A stretch of 64,000 nt of DNA from Bacteroidota bacterium (GCA_026391835.1 JAPLDF010000068.1:62001-126000); one strand, 5' to 3'; shown: positions 9,401-20,501, counted from the first letter of the stretch. A program made the numbers and translations. The notes: generated by a model from the letters alone, not told the origin.

Positions 9401-9795
9401 ACAACAGTTCGTTCTGTCGCTGGCAAAGACGCCGCATGCGGCGTCTCCACCAGAGGAAAGTCGGGACAACACAGAGCACCATGCTTCCTAACGGGAAGGA
9501 TCCCGGGATATAAAGGCCCGGGAGACAGAAAGTGCCACAGAAAATGACTACCTCCGGGAAAAGATGCACCCCGGTGCATCACCCCGGCAGGAAAAGGTGA
9601 AAACGCGGTGTAAGAGACCACGGTCCGGCCGGGTGATCGGCCGGAGGGGTAAACCTCATGGGTTGAAAGACCAAGTATACCGGCTGTTAAGGGTTGCTCG
9701 CCCGATGCCGGAGGGTAGGTCGCTAAAGCCTGCCGGCGACGGCAGGCTCAGATAAATGACAGAATTAAACAAAATCCTGCTTACAGAACTGTTGT
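9401..9795 (+). ncRNA. rnpB: RNase P RNA (class A)
   Basis: Catalytic RNA of RNase P, which trims the 5' leaders of pre-tRNAs. The 5' bases ACAACAGTTC (9401-9410) pair perfectly with GAACTGTTGT (9786-9795), forming helix P1, and a T tract follows at once as terminator. Conserved core sequences are present in order: CAGAGGAAAGTC (CR-I, near 9450), GACAGAAA and CACAGAAAA (CR-II/III area, 9520-9545), GGTGAAAACGCGGTGTAAGAG (near 9597), GGTAAACC with a following GAAAGACCAAGTATACC, and AGATAAATGAC (CR-V, near 9751). The length of about 395 bases fits bacterial class A. Exact ends come from the P1 pairing and the upstream promoter. Several apparent open frames on both strands here are spurious. Confidence 0.95.
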
Positions 9796-9819
9796 TTCTT
9801 TTTTTTGTAAACGTGTATC

Positions 9820-10875
9820 ATGAAGATTGTCTCTGTAGTAGGCGCCCGCCCCCAATTCATCAAGGCAGCCACCGTATCGAGGGTTATCAGGGCGAACCCC
9901 TCAGTAAATGAAATCCTGCTGCACACAGGCCAGCATTACGACGAAAACATGTCGGATGTTTTTTTCAGGGAACTCAACATCCCTGAACCCGACTACAACC
10001 TGGAAGCCGGTTCGGGAAGCCATGCAGAACAAACCGGCATGATGCTGAAGGGCATTGAGGACGTGTTGCTGAAAGAAAAACCCGACTGCACGCTCGTATA
10101 TGGAGATACCAACTCAACCCTGGCAGGTGCGCTTGCGGCAGCAAAACTTCATATTCCGGTGGCGCATGTCGAGGCCGGGCTGCGTAGTTTTAACCGTTTC
10201 ATGCCCGAAGAGATCAACCGCATTGTGACCGACCGCATTTCCGATCTCCTCTTTGCGCCCACCAAAACAGCCATCGATAACCTCACCCGCGAAGGACTTG
10301 CAGATATTACCTGTTTCACCGGCGACGTGATGTACGACTCGGTGTTGTATTACCGGGAATGGATCCTGCAGGATCCCGGAAAATATAAAATTCCGGGGAT
10401 CCCCGCGAACTATCTCCTCGCCACAATTCACCGGGCCGAAAATACCGACAACCCTGAAAATCTTAAAAACATTTTCCGGGCATTCTCCAGGCTTGACCAG
10501 GTCATCGTTTTGCCCATCCACCCGCGCCTGCGTAAGATTCTGCAATCATCGGTCGCCCTTCCCGAAAATGTATTCATCATCGAACCTGTCGGATACCTCA
10601 GGATGCTGAAACTGACCATGGATGCTGCCAAGGTACTCACCGACTCCGGAGGTTTGCAGAAGGAGGCATATTTCCTGCAAAAGCAATGCATTACATTGCG
10701 AACTGAGACAGAATGGATTGAAACCCTCCACGATCAATGGAACATCGTTGCCGGAAGCGATCCTGAAATAATTGAAAAAGCTGTTCAATGTGCTCCGCCA
10801 GCAGCCCCCCTGCTGCCAGGTTTCGGGAACGGTAAATCAGCTGAAATCATACTTGAAAAACTGCTCAGTTTTTAA
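9820..10875 (+). CDS. wecB: UDP-N-acetylglucosamine 2-epimerase (non-hydrolysing)
   Basis: Interconverts UDP-GlcNAc and UDP-ManNAc in the cytosol, supplying ManNAc-derived sugars for capsule, O-antigen or other surface glycans. The 351-residue protein has the expected GT-B-like motifs: GARPQFIKAA at the N terminus, HTGQHYDENMSD, GDTNSTLAGALAA, HVEAGLRSF, EEINRIVTD, and TDSGGLQKEAYFL near the C terminus. The start ATG is 24 bases downstream of the rnpB T tract; no clear -7 box was found, so read-through from rnpB or an atypical promoter is possible. No other UDP-ManNAc gene is adjacent, so the glycan served is unknown. Confidence 0.95.
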   Translation: MKIVSVVGARPQFIKAATVSRVIRANPSVNEILLHTGQHYDENMSDVFFRELNIPEPDYNLEAGSGSHAEQTGMMLKGIEDVLLKEKPDCTLVYGDTNSTLAGALAAAKLHIPVAHVEAGLRSFNRFMPEEINRIVTDRISDLLFAPTKTAIDNLTREGLADITCFTGDVMYDSVLYYREWILQDPGKYKIPGIPANYLLATIHRAENTDNPENLKNIFRAFSRLDQVIVLPIHPRLRKILQSSVALPENVFIIEPVGYLRMLKLTMDAAKVLTDSGGLQKEAYFLQKQCITLRTETEWIETLHDQWNIVAGSDPEIIEKAVQCAPPAAPLLPGFGNGKSAEIILEKLLSF

Positions 10876-10943
10876 CCCCGGATTGTTAATAAAATCATTG
10901 GTTTTACGGTTGTTTTCATACCTTCCGGTAAAGGAATATTTCG

Positions 10944-10951
10944 TACCTTTG
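10944..10951 (+). promoter_or_regulatory. Candidate -7 box for gyrB
   Basis: TACCTTTG matches TAnnTTTG, 32 bases before the gyrB ATG. The -33 region is poor. Confidence 0.55.
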
Positions 10952-10959
10952 CTATATAG

Positions 10960-12942
<1,983 letters not shown>

Positions 12943-12949
12943 AATACAG

Positions 12950-12985
12950 AATGGTTGAGTTTGCCGATGTGCAAACTCAACCATT
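12950..12985 (+). terminator. Hairpin terminator after gyrB
   Basis: A perfect 15-bp stem (12950-12964 with 12971-12985) and a six-base loop start eight bases after the gyrB stop. The following T content is modest, so termination may be partial. Confidence 0.7.
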
Positions 12986-13018
12986 TTCAATATTATTGTT
13001 GACCAAATCACCATCAAC

Positions 13019-14368
13019 ATGACCCGAAAAAAGTATATTTACCTGATTGCTTCCGTGTTATTGCTGGCGATCATTGCCTATTTTTTCTTTGGAAAGAACA
13101 ACAAAGGTGAACAGATCACTGCCACGGTCAAAAAGGGCAACTTCCCCATCGAAGTGACCACCACCGGCGAACTTATCGCCAAAAGTGCGGATAAAATCAA
13201 TGGTCCCCAGGCACTTGGCCAGTTATTCAGGATATGGAATGTTAAAATCCAGGACATTATCGCCGATGGAACCGTTGTCGACTCGGGCCAGTACGTTGCC
13301 CAACTCGACCTGTCGGAAACTACCAACAAGATTAAAGATGAAGAGCTGAACCAGGAAAAACTGGAAACCTCACTTACCAAAACACGCCTCGATACTTCAC
13401 TGGAACTAAGGGCCCTCCGGGATGACCTGATCAACCTGAAATATTCCCTTGAAGAAAAAAAAATCACCCTCGACCAGTCTAAATATGAACCGCCGGCAAC
13501 CATCAGGCAGGTTGAAATGGAACTCGAAAAATCGCAAAGGACCCTGGAACAGGCTGAGAAAAACTATAAACTGAGATACCAGAAAGCCGTCGCAAACATG
13601 CAGGAAGTGATGACCTCCTACAACCAGGGACAACGGAAGCTGGAACAGATGCACGATGTGTTGAAACAGATGACCATCCACGCGCCAAAATCAGGAATGG
13701 TCATTTATAAACGCAACTACGACGGGAGCAAAATGGGGGTGAATGCCATGATGAACACCTGGGAGAACATTGTTGCGGAACTGCCCGACCTCTCTGAAAT
13801 GATTTCGAAAACCTACATCAATGAAATAGATATCAGCAAGGTGAAGGTTGGCCAAAAGGTGCAAATCGGCATAGACGCTTTCCCCGAAAAAAAATTCTCA
13901 GGAACCGTAACAGCGGTCGCCAACATCGGCGAACAGGTGCAGAATGCCAAGGTCTACGAAGTTAAGATCGTTGTCAATGAATTTGATTCGATTCTCAGGC
14001 CGGCCATGACCACCAAAAACAAGATCCTTACAAACATCGTCGAGAATGTGGTTTTCATCCCCATCGAAGCAATTTTCAACAATGACTCGGTGACTTTTGT
14101 ATATAAAAAAGAGGGGAATTCTGCCGCCAAAAAACAGGTAATAGTCGGACAATCCAATGAAAATGAAATAATTATCAAGGCCGGGCTTCAAAAAGACGAC
14201 ATTGTGCTGCTTGTGCCGCCTGAAAAGTCGGACAAACTTGCCATCGACATGCTTCCAAAGGAGACCATCGCCAAATATAATGAAAAACCAGCGCCGGTAA
14301 CACCACGTAAACAATCTGCCAAAGATTCAGGAAAAGCATTGAATTCGCCCCCGGTCATCCTTAAATAA
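13019..14368 (+). CDS. HlyD/MacA-type periplasmic adaptor protein
   Basis: Membrane-fusion subunit of a tripartite efflux pump, linking an inner-membrane permease to a TolC-like channel. The 449-residue protein has an N-terminal membrane anchor (about residues 5-24), a first beta/lipoyl half, a long alpha-helical hairpin rich in Glu, Lys and Gln (about residues 100-215), the second lipoyl half (HAPKSGMVIYKRN) and beta-barrel domains with FSGTVTAVANIG. It is followed by a MacB-like permease and a TolC-like gene in the same direction (57-base gap, then an overlap), so the three form an efflux or lipoprotein/peptide export operon. Confidence 0.9.
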   Translation: MTRKKYIYLIASVLLLAIIAYFFFGKNNKGEQITATVKKGNFPIEVTTTGELIAKSADKINGPQALGQLFRIWNVKIQDIIADGTVVDSGQYVAQLDLSETTNKIKDEELNQEKLETSLTKTRLDTSLELRALRDDLINLKYSLEEKKITLDQSKYEPPATIRQVEMELEKSQRTLEQAEKNYKLRYQKAVANMQEVMTSYNQGQRKLEQMHDVLKQMTIHAPKSGMVIYKRNYDGSKMGVNAMMNTWENIVAELPDLSEMISKTYINEIDISKVKVGQKVQIGIDAFPEKKFSGTVTAVANIGEQVQNAKVYEVKIVVNEFDSILRPAMTTKNKILTNIVENVVFIPIEAIFNNDSVTFVYKKEGNSAAKKQVIVGQSNENEIIIKAGLQKDDIVLLVPPEKSDKLAIDMLPKETIAKYNEKPAPVTPRKQSAKDSGKALNSPPVILK

Positions 14369-14425
14369 TAGTTCCAGATGCATAACCCTGTAATTTTTAA
14401 TCTTTAATTTTTAATTACTCCCCTG

Positions 14426-15802
14426 ATGCTGGAACGCTATAAATACATTTTCAACATCGCCCTTGAAGCCGTATTTCTGAACAAGTTCAGATCAGTGCTT
14501 ACTTCGTTGGGAATCATCTTCGGTGTTGCAGCGGTCATCACCATGATGGCCATCGGAAACGGTGCCAAAAAAGTGATCCTCGATCAAATGAAACTGGTTG
14601 GGGTAAACAATATCCTCATCGCCCCTAAATCAGACAAGCAAAACAACAGTACCACCAAATCGGGAGATCAGGGCACACAATCGAACGACCAGAAGGAGGA
14701 GAAAAATAAGGGAAAATTTTCTCCGGGGTTAAGCCTGAAAGATGCAGAGGCCATTAAAACAATCATTCCTACTGTCTCAAGGGTAAGCCCCGAGGTGATT
14801 TATGAAACCGACATCGTCAAGGACGGCATTAAGAAAAACGCAAAAACAGCAGGTGTCACACCCGAATTCTTTCATGTTTTTGCACTGGAACTGCAGGAAG
14901 GCCAGATGTTCAATGATGAACAGCTTAAGGAAGGCAAACCCGTATGCATCATTGGCCCGGTGATTAAATCCAAATTTTTCCCTGCCGAAAACGCGGTTGG
15001 CAAAGACATTAAATGCGGCCCCATCTGGCTCAGGGTTATCGGCGTGTTGAAAAAAAGGGAAATAAGCCAGTCAAGCATCGACAACCTGGGTGTTTCCGAC
15101 TACAACAATACCATTTATGCGCCTATTCAGACAATGCTGCGCCGTTTCAAGGACCGGTCGCTGATCACAGAAGCATCGCTCCGTGGCAACCAGGGACAGG
15201 GGGATGAAGATTCATACATGGCAACCCCGGCGATCGAGACCGAAAACACAAGAGACCAGATCGACAAAATCGTTGTCCAGGTCAAAGAGAGCACGCAGAT
15301 CGGGCCGACTGTTGAAGTTTTGAAAAAAATGATGCTTCGCCGCCATGCCGGGGTGGACGATTTTGAAATTATCGTCCCCGAACTTCTCCTCAAGCAGGAA
15401 CAACGTGCAAAAGATGTCTTCAACATCGTTCTTGGCGCCATTGCCAGCATTTCGTTGCTGGTTGGTGGCATCGGCATCATGAACATCATGCTCGCCTCCG
15501 TAATGGAACGAATCAAGGAGATCGGCATCCGCCAGGCCATCGGGGCCACCAAACGCGACATCGTGCTGCAATTCCTGATGGAAGCCACCTTGCTCAGCCT
15601 CAGCGGCGGACTGATCGGGATCATCCTGGGCCTGGCATTGTCAAAAATCATTATGGAACTTACGGATATCCTTACCATTGTATCTCCGTTGTCTGTCATT
15701 ATTTCCTTTGGGGTTTCCGCCTCCGTGGGGATTATTTTCGGATATATGCCTTCCCAGAGGGCTGCCCGGCAGGATCCTGTTGAGTCTCTGCGGCATGAAT
15801 AA
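14426..15802 (+). CDS. MacB-like ABC transporter permease (FtsX domain)
   Basis: Inner-membrane permease of the MacB/FtsX type VII ABC family; these act as mechanotransmitters driving substrate from the periplasm through the adaptor and TolC channel. The 458-residue protein has TM1 at about residues 20-42, a periplasmic domain containing a low-complexity Asn/Gln/Lys insert (about 75-100), and three C-terminal helices with GGIGIMNIMLASVMER and EIGIRQAIGATKRDI, which is diagnostic of the FtsX domain. The C terminus PVESLRHE is also typical. It contains no nucleotide-binding domain, and no ATPase gene lies in the operon, so the ATPase must be encoded elsewhere. Confidence 0.92.
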   Translation: MLERYKYIFNIALEAVFLNKFRSVLTSLGIIFGVAAVITMMAIGNGAKKVILDQMKLVGVNNILIAPKSDKQNNSTTKSGDQGTQSNDQKEEKNKGKFSPGLSLKDAEAIKTIIPTVSRVSPEVIYETDIVKDGIKKNAKTAGVTPEFFHVFALELQEGQMFNDEQLKEGKPVCIIGPVIKSKFFPAENAVGKDIKCGPIWLRVIGVLKKREISQSSIDNLGVSDYNNTIYAPIQTMLRRFKDRSLITEASLRGNQGQGDEDSYMATPAIETENTRDQIDKIVVQVKESTQIGPTVEVLKKMMLRRHAGVDDFEIIVPELLLKQEQRAKDVFNIVLGAIASISLLVGGIGIMNIMLASVMERIKEIGIRQAIGATKRDIVLQFLMEATLLSLSGGLIGIILGLALSKIIMELTDILTIVSPLSVIISFGVSASVGIIFGYMPSQRAARQDPVESLRHE

Positions 15803-15812
15803 CCAAAAGACC

Positions 15813-17300
15813 ATGCGTATGAAACAGCTAATCCTCATCTGTGTCGCCTTTGTGTTTGGTTGCAGCCTCAATGTATCCGGCCAGGGAAAGGTCCGCTTCA
15901 TTACGCTCAGCGAAGCCATTGAGATCGCAAAAGCCAACTCCCCCGATGCCCTGAATGCAAAACAGAATTTCAGGACAAGTTACTGGGAGTTCAGATCCTA
16001 CCAGGCTTCCAATCTGCCTGCCCTGGGCCTTACCTCAACGCTTCCCAATCTGAACCAGGGATTTTCGACCTACCAGGACAGCACTGGTAACCGGACCTAC
16101 GTGCGCTCCCAGTATATCACCACAAAAATGACACTTGGACTGACGCAGCAAATTGGCATCACGGGTGGCTCGATATCGGTCAACTCCTCTTTGGAAGGAA
16201 GTTGGAACCAGGAAGGCTACAATCCCTATCCGTTTCTTAGTGTACCTGTTAATGTGGTATTTAACCAGCCTCTTTTTACGTTCAACAAATTCAGGTGGGA
16301 CCGGAAGATCCAGCCCCTGAAATATTCCCAGGCGAAACGTAAATACCTTGAAGACATTGAGCAGATCTCGATTACCACCATCATCCATTTTTTCACCCTT
16401 TTACAGGCCCAGGTCGACCAAAAGATAGCCAGGGTGAACCTGTCCAACTACGATACCATGTATCGCATTGCAAAGGGCCGGTTCCAGCTCGGAAAAATCG
16501 CGGAGAACGACCTGCTTCAAATGGAACTCAATTTCCTGAAAGAACAGGCTGCCGTTGAAAATGCCGACCTCAACCTTGAAAATGCCCAGTTCCGGTTAAA
16601 ATCCTACCTCCGGATCCAGGATACCTCGCATGTGCGGTTGGTGGCCCCCGACGAAATCGGGTTTTTCACCATTGATCCTTCGGCATCGGTGGCACTGGCT
16701 GTCGAATACTCTTCAACTTCCCTGGACTTTAAAAAACGGCTGCTTGAAGCTGCACGGACTGTGAATATCGCCAGGATGCAGGACCGGTTTGACGCGAATA
16801 TCCATGTGGAAGTCGGGCTCACAAAATCCGGCACAACCGTTCCTGATGCCTATGTCAAGCCACTCGACAACAGGATCCTTGGCGTGGATATCTCGATCCC
16901 CATCCTCGACTGGGGTGTGGCTCGTGGCAAAATAAAAATGGCTCAATCGGAGGATGAAGTGGTTAAGAATTCTGTCGAACAGGAAAGCCTCGATTTCCGG
17001 CAGAATGTATATCTCAAAGCAGTTCAGTTCAACATGCAAAAGAACCAGGTACGGATCGCAGCCAAATCGGACACTGTTGCCAGGAAGAGTTTTGAAGTCA
17101 TCAAGGGCCGCTACCTGATAGGAAAAATAAACGGCATCCTTGACCTGAATAACGCCCAGCTTGAAACGGACGGAGCCGAAAAATCCTACTATACGGCATT
17201 GCAGACATACTGGCTCAACTACTACGAAATCCGCAAACTTACCCTGTTCGACTTCCGTGCCAGCAAACCCCTTGAATTCGACTTTACCGATGTTAAATAA
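15813..17300 (+). CDS. TolC family outer-membrane efflux protein
   Basis: Outer-membrane channel component of the tripartite pump. After a signal peptide (ILICVAFVFGCSLNVSG) the mature protein shows the TolC repeat pattern, beginning ITLSEAIEIAKANSPDALNAK and continuing with long amphipathic helices and a second half that repeats it. The longest open frame begins at 15678 inside the permease gene, but those residues are not signal-like; in-frame ATGs at 15795, 15813 and 15819 give a proper signal peptide, and the exact choice among the three is uncertain. The first of these overlaps the permease stop, so translation is coupled. Confidence 0.9.
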   Translation: MRMKQLILICVAFVFGCSLNVSGQGKVRFITLSEAIEIAKANSPDALNAKQNFRTSYWEFRSYQASNLPALGLTSTLPNLNQGFSTYQDSTGNRTYVRSQYITTKMTLGLTQQIGITGGSISVNSSLEGSWNQEGYNPYPFLSVPVNVVFNQPLFTFNKFRWDRKIQPLKYSQAKRKYLEDIEQISITTIIHFFTLLQAQVDQKIARVNLSNYDTMYRIAKGRFQLGKIAENDLLQMELNFLKEQAAVENADLNLENAQFRLKSYLRIQDTSHVRLVAPDEIGFFTIDPSASVALAVEYSSTSLDFKKRLLEAARTVNIARMQDRFDANIHVEVGLTKSGTTVPDAYVKPLDNRILGVDISIPILDWGVARGKIKMAQSEDEVVKNSVEQESLDFRQNVYLKAVQFNMQKNQVRIAAKSDTVARKSFEVIKGRYLIGKINGILDLNNAQLETDGAEKSYYTALQTYWLNYYEIRKLTLFDFRASKPLEFDFTDVK

Positions 17301-17346
17301 TCGTTAACTCGCCCCTCTATTATCCATACTGCTTCTAAATAATCTT

Positions 17347-17354
17347 TATCTTTG
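17347..17354 (+). promoter_or_regulatory. Candidate -7 box for the peroxiredoxin gene
   Basis: TATCTTTG matches TAnnTTTG exactly, 34 bases before the ATG. No strong -33 element is visible. Confidence 0.6.
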
Positions 17355-17388
17355 CAAAAAACCATTATTAACCTTAAACATCATTATT

Positions 17389-18021
17389 ATGGCAGTATTA
17401 GTTGGGAAAAAAGCTCCCTTATTTGAAGCAGAAGCCGTTATCAATGGCGGTGAATTTGTCGACAAGTTTTCACTTGCACAGTACATTGGCAAGAAGCATG
17501 TGGTTTTCTTCTTTTACCCGCTTGACTTCACCTTTGTATGTCCTACGGAAATCATTGCTTTCCAGGATAAGCTGGCTGAATTCGAAGCAAGAAATGTGGC
17601 GGTGGTCGGATGCTCGGTCGATTCGAAATTTTCACATTGGGCCTGGTTGAATACCGAACTTAAAAATGGCGGGATCAAAGGCGTGAGATTTCCAATTGTT
17701 TCTGATTTGTCTAAAACTATCTCAGCAAACTTCGATGTGCTGGCCGGCGAATATGTATACACCGAAGACGGCATCATGGAATTCGAAGGCGGACCGGTTG
17801 CTTTCCGCGGCCTGTTTCTCATCGACAAACAGGGTATCGTCCGTCACCAGGTGGTGAACGACCTGCCCCTCGGCAGAAGTGTTGATGAGGCGCTCCGTAT
17901 GGTTGATGCACTCCAGTTCTTTGAAGAAAATGGCGAAGTTTGCCCCGCCAACTGGCACAAAGGCGATGCCGGTATGAAAGCCACCGCCGAAGGTGTAGCC
18001 GATTACCTCAGCAAACACTGA
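17389..18021 (+). CDS. 2-Cys peroxiredoxin (AhpC/Prx1 type)
   Basis: Thiol peroxidase reducing H2O2, organic peroxides and peroxynitrite in the cytosol, recycled by AhpF or thioredoxin. The peroxidatic site is FTFVCPTE with Cys51, and the resolving Cys185 lies in GEVCPANW; both are present, so it is a typical 2-Cys enzyme. At 210 residues it is slightly longer than AhpC (about 187) and closer to the Prx1 group. An intermediate Arg is in SVDEALRMVDAL. It has its own promoter and a strong bidirectional hairpin behind it, so it is monocistronic. No ahpF is adjacent. AhpC naming would be plausible, but I leave the symbol open. Confidence 0.95.
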   Translation: MAVLVGKKAPLFEAEAVINGGEFVDKFSLAQYIGKKHVVFFFYPLDFTFVCPTEIIAFQDKLAEFEARNVAVVGCSVDSKFSHWAWLNTELKNGGIKGVRFPIVSDLSKTISANFDVLAGEYVYTEDGIMEFEGGPVAFRGLFLIDKQGIVRHQVVNDLPLGRSVDEALRMVDALQFFEENGEVCPANWHKGDAGMKATAEGVADYLSKH

Positions 18022-18077
18022 TCCCTCCTTCCGGACCATTAAAGAGGTTATTTCAAAACCTGAAATTTTCTCTTTAC

Positions 18078-18146
18078 CGCAAAAACGCCAGGGCGCAAAC
18101 AGATGAATATCAAGGATATTCCTGGAAGCACCCTGGCGTTTTTGCG
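18078..18146. terminator. Large palindrome / bidirectional terminator
   Basis: Arms 18078-18093 and 18131-18146 are perfect 16-bp reverse complements (CGCAAAAACGCCAGGG), separated by 37 bases. It lies between the convergent peroxiredoxin and GT39 genes, with A and T tracts inside the arms, so it can terminate both. The arm sequence resembles the CGCAAAGACGC repeat seen at 30681, suggesting it derives from the same dispersed palindromic element. Confidence 0.65.
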
Positions 18147-18174
18147 TTTAGGGTGACTTTTCCTACCCCCCGTA

Positions 18175-19620
18175 TCACTTTATATACTGGTGAACCTTGA
18201 AATTTTCGTAAAAGCTGGTTGTTTTCTGAAACCGAAATTCACGGTTAAGAAAGTTGAAAAGGGTATGCCCCGGATCTGTCAGGGATGACCATTCTTCAAA
18301 CAGCAATACCTGGTCGGCAGTTTTTATTTTATTGGTATCAAGGAGTGAAATATTGTTAACAGGATAAATGCCGTCCTGGTTCAGCAACAGGCGCATTCGC
18401 CTGTAATCACGGAATATCCGTTGATCATAATGATACGAAAACCCGTACTCAAACCATTGCGGACAGATGATCACACTGGTCCGCGGGCCTTTGTGGCGCG
18501 ATATGTAACTTACAGCCTCCTTTAAATGCCGCTTGTTGTCGACATGGGGATGGAAGGTGAAAGCCATCGTGATAATAAAACATGACATCATGATCAGTGA
18601 TGGCTTTGTTCGTTGAACGAGCGAATTTAATGCAATGGCTGCCAATAAATAAAACCCGGCTGAAATATAAACAGTGTACCTGTCAAGAAACATCGGGGTG
18701 TAAAAGGATACCAGGAACATGAACAAATAAGGCACAGCAAACCAGATAACAACCGTCAGGTTTCTGCTGTTCCAGCCCGATGACCCTTTCATGACGCCAA
18801 CGATAAATTGCACCAAAGCCGCTGCAAGAATACAGAGCACCGCCACTGTAACCACCGGGGCGTTCAGGTACCTCCAAACCATTGTGTACAGGTCGGAAAT
18901 TACAGGGGGTTGTACCCAGGTTCCACTCGCGGCAGACTGGAAAAAACGATGAAAAAAGATCGGGAAATAAGGTATGTAGGCAACCATGCACAAGGCCATT
19001 GACCCCAGGTAGAATTTCAGGGCTGTCTTACGGTACGCGGGAATGATCACAACCGAAAGTCCCTGGATGAGAAAGATAAAAAAACCAAAGAAATGCGAAT
19101 AGATCAGTAAAACGTTTGCCAGCGCCAGCAGCAGCATGTACCTTGTCTTCTTGGTCCGGGATGTTAAAGCAAGAAAAAAATACATGGAAACCACTGTCAG
19201 TAGTGCGAAAAACGAATACATCCGTGCTTCGTGCGCAAACAACTGGTGATAATCGGAAAGTGTGAAGAGGGCTGCAGCAAAAAAACCAACACGGTCTGAA
19301 AAGAAATTTTTTCCTGTTTTATACAGCATGACCGCTGTCAAAATACTGAAAATACAGGGTAAGAACCTGATCGAAAGTGGTCCAATGCCGAACCAACTGA
19401 CCCAGTAGTGCATTAAAATAAAAAACAGGGGAGGGTTATTTCCCTGTGAAAGCACCCCAAACAATGTATGGAAATCAGCCTGTGCGAAAAACACGGTAAA
19501 AGGCTCGTCCATCGCCACATCATTCGAAGAAATGAACAGGAAGCGGATTACGGTTACCGCCAGCAGGCCTGCAGCCGGCAACCAGGACCGCAGTAATTCA
19601 ATCGTTTTTCTTGGCTTCAT
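18175..19620 (-). CDS. Glycosyltransferase family 39 (ArnT/PMT-like) membrane protein
   Basis: Polytopic GT-C glycosyltransferase using a polyprenyl-phosphate sugar donor, with its active site on the periplasmic face. The first loop carries the catalytic acidic motif VAMDEPFTVFFAQAD, then NNPPLFFILMHYWVSWFG and LSIRFLPCIFS, a pattern seen in GT39 and related Bacteroidota proteins. About ten to twelve hydrophobic helices are followed by a small soluble C-terminal domain (about residues 395-480). I use the ATG at 19620; an ATG four codons upstream at 19632 is possible. The start overlaps the end of mazG by 23 bases, so the two are coupled, although no functional link is evident. The acceptor is unknown. 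Confidence 0.82.
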   Translation of the reverse strand: MKPRKTIELLRSWLPAAGLLAVTVIRFLFISSNDVAMDEPFTVFFAQADFHTLFGVLSQGNNPPLFFILMHYWVSWFGIGPLSIRFLPCIFSILTAVMLYKTGKNFFSDRVGFFAAALFTLSDYHQLFAHEARMYSFFALLTVVSMYFFLALTSRTKKTRYMLLLALANVLLIYSHFFGFFIFLIQGLSVVIIPAYRKTALKFYLGSMALCMVAYIPYFPIFFHRFFQSAASGTWVQPPVISDLYTMVWRYLNAPVVTVAVLCILAAALVQFIVGVMKGSSGWNSRNLTVVIWFAVPYLFMFLVSFYTPMFLDRYTVYISAGFYLLAAIALNSLVQRTKPSLIMMSCFIITMAFTFHPHVDNKRHLKEAVSYISRHKGPRTSVIICPQWFEYGFSYHYDQRIFRDYRRMRLLLNQDGIYPVNNISLLDTNKIKTADQVLLFEEWSSLTDPGHTLFNFLNREFRFQKTTSFYENFKVHQYIK

Positions 19621-20371
19621 TCCAAAAAACATCCATTTCGCTGAGTGTCATCTCATGCATTGGTCTGTTCAACGCCCTGGCACTTTCTTCAAGATACCTG
19701 AACCGTTTCATGAATTTCCGGTTGGTACGTTCAAGTGCATCTTCGGGATTTACATCGATGAACCTCGCATAGTTGACCACGGCAAAAATGAGGTCACCCA
19801 GTTCATCTTCCTTTCTTTGATGCGCCGCCCCGGTCTCAACCATTTCCTTAAGTTCATTCAACTCTTCAATTACCTTATCCCAGACCTGTTCAGGTTTGTC
19901 CCAGTCAAAACCTACTCCACTGGCTTTTTCCTGGATCCGGTATGCCTTTACCATGGCAGGAAGACCTGCCGGGACACCTGACAACACCGATTTGTTTCCC
20001 TTCTCCTTAAGCTTGATCCGTTCCCAGTTGTCATGAACCTCTTTGGCATCTTTCACCACCACATCGCCAAAAATATGCGGATGCCTGTGGATAAGTTTTT
20101 CAGTGATGCTTTCAAGTACATCCTTGATATCGAATGTATTGCTTTCCGATGCAATTTTTGAATAAAAAACAAGGTGCAGCATCAGGTCCCCCAACTCCTT
20201 CTTCAGGGAATCCATGTCATTTTGCAAAATGGATTCAGACAGTTCATAGGTCTCCTCGATGGTCAGGTATCGCAATGAGGCAACAGTTTGTTTCTTGTCC
20301 CAGGGACACTTGGCCCGCAATTCGTCCATAATTTCCAGCAATCTCTGAAATGCGGCTACTTTTTCCTCCAT
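19598..20371 (-). CDS. mazG: Nucleoside triphosphate pyrophosphohydrolase MazG
   Basis: House-cleaning all-alpha NTP pyrophosphatase that hydrolyses NTPs/dNTPs to NMP and PPi. Two MazG domains are visible. The first has CPWDKKQTVASLRYLTIEE, then EETYELSE and ELGDLMLHLVFYSKIA (the EExxE ... ExxD metal site); the second has WDKVIEELNELKEMV and DELGDLIFAVVNYARF. I start at ATG 20371 (257 residues, beginning MEEKVAAFQRLLEIM), not at 20461, because family members start here and a -7 box at 20387-20394 lies just upstream, inside the longer frame. A GT39 gene follows with overlap. Confidence 0.95.
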   Translation of the reverse strand: MEEKVAAFQRLLEIMDELRAKCPWDKKQTVASLRYLTIEETYELSESILQNDMDSLKKELGDLMLHLVFYSKIASESNTFDIKDVLESITEKLIHRHPHIFGDVVVKDAKEVHDNWERIKLKEKGNKSVLSGVPAGLPAMVKAYRIQEKASGVGFDWDKPEQVWDKVIEELNELKEMVETGAAHQRKEDELGDLIFAVVNYARFIDVNPEDALERTNRKFMKRFRYLEESARALNRPMHEMTLSEMDVFWNEAKKND

Positions 20372-20386
20372 AAAATAAATTTTACA

Positions 20387-20394
20387 CAAAAATA
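20387..20394 (-). promoter_or_regulatory. Candidate -7 box for mazG-GT39
   Basis: On the minus strand the sequence reads TATTTTTG, a TAnnTTTG match, 15 bases before the mazG ATG; this leaves a short leader and supports the downstream start. Confidence 0.5.
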
Positions 20395-20468
20395 AGCATT
20401 TCATTTCGGCTGCGTTATTAATTAACAGATCAGATAGGCGAATATGAAAGAAAACAAACAATTCGCCA

Positions 20469-20476
20469 TAAATTTG
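20469..20476 (+). promoter_or_regulatory. Candidate -7 box for the PagL-like gene
   Basis: TAAATTTG matches TAnnTTTG and lies 25 bases before the TTG start used for the next gene. Confidence 0.45.
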
Positions 20477-20501
20477 CCACTCATTACATAGCGCACTATA
20501 C

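Noticed and set aside
9349-9755. Open frames of 60-90 codons on both strands
   Set aside because: They lie over the RNase P RNA gene, whose conserved core and P1 pairing account for the sequence.
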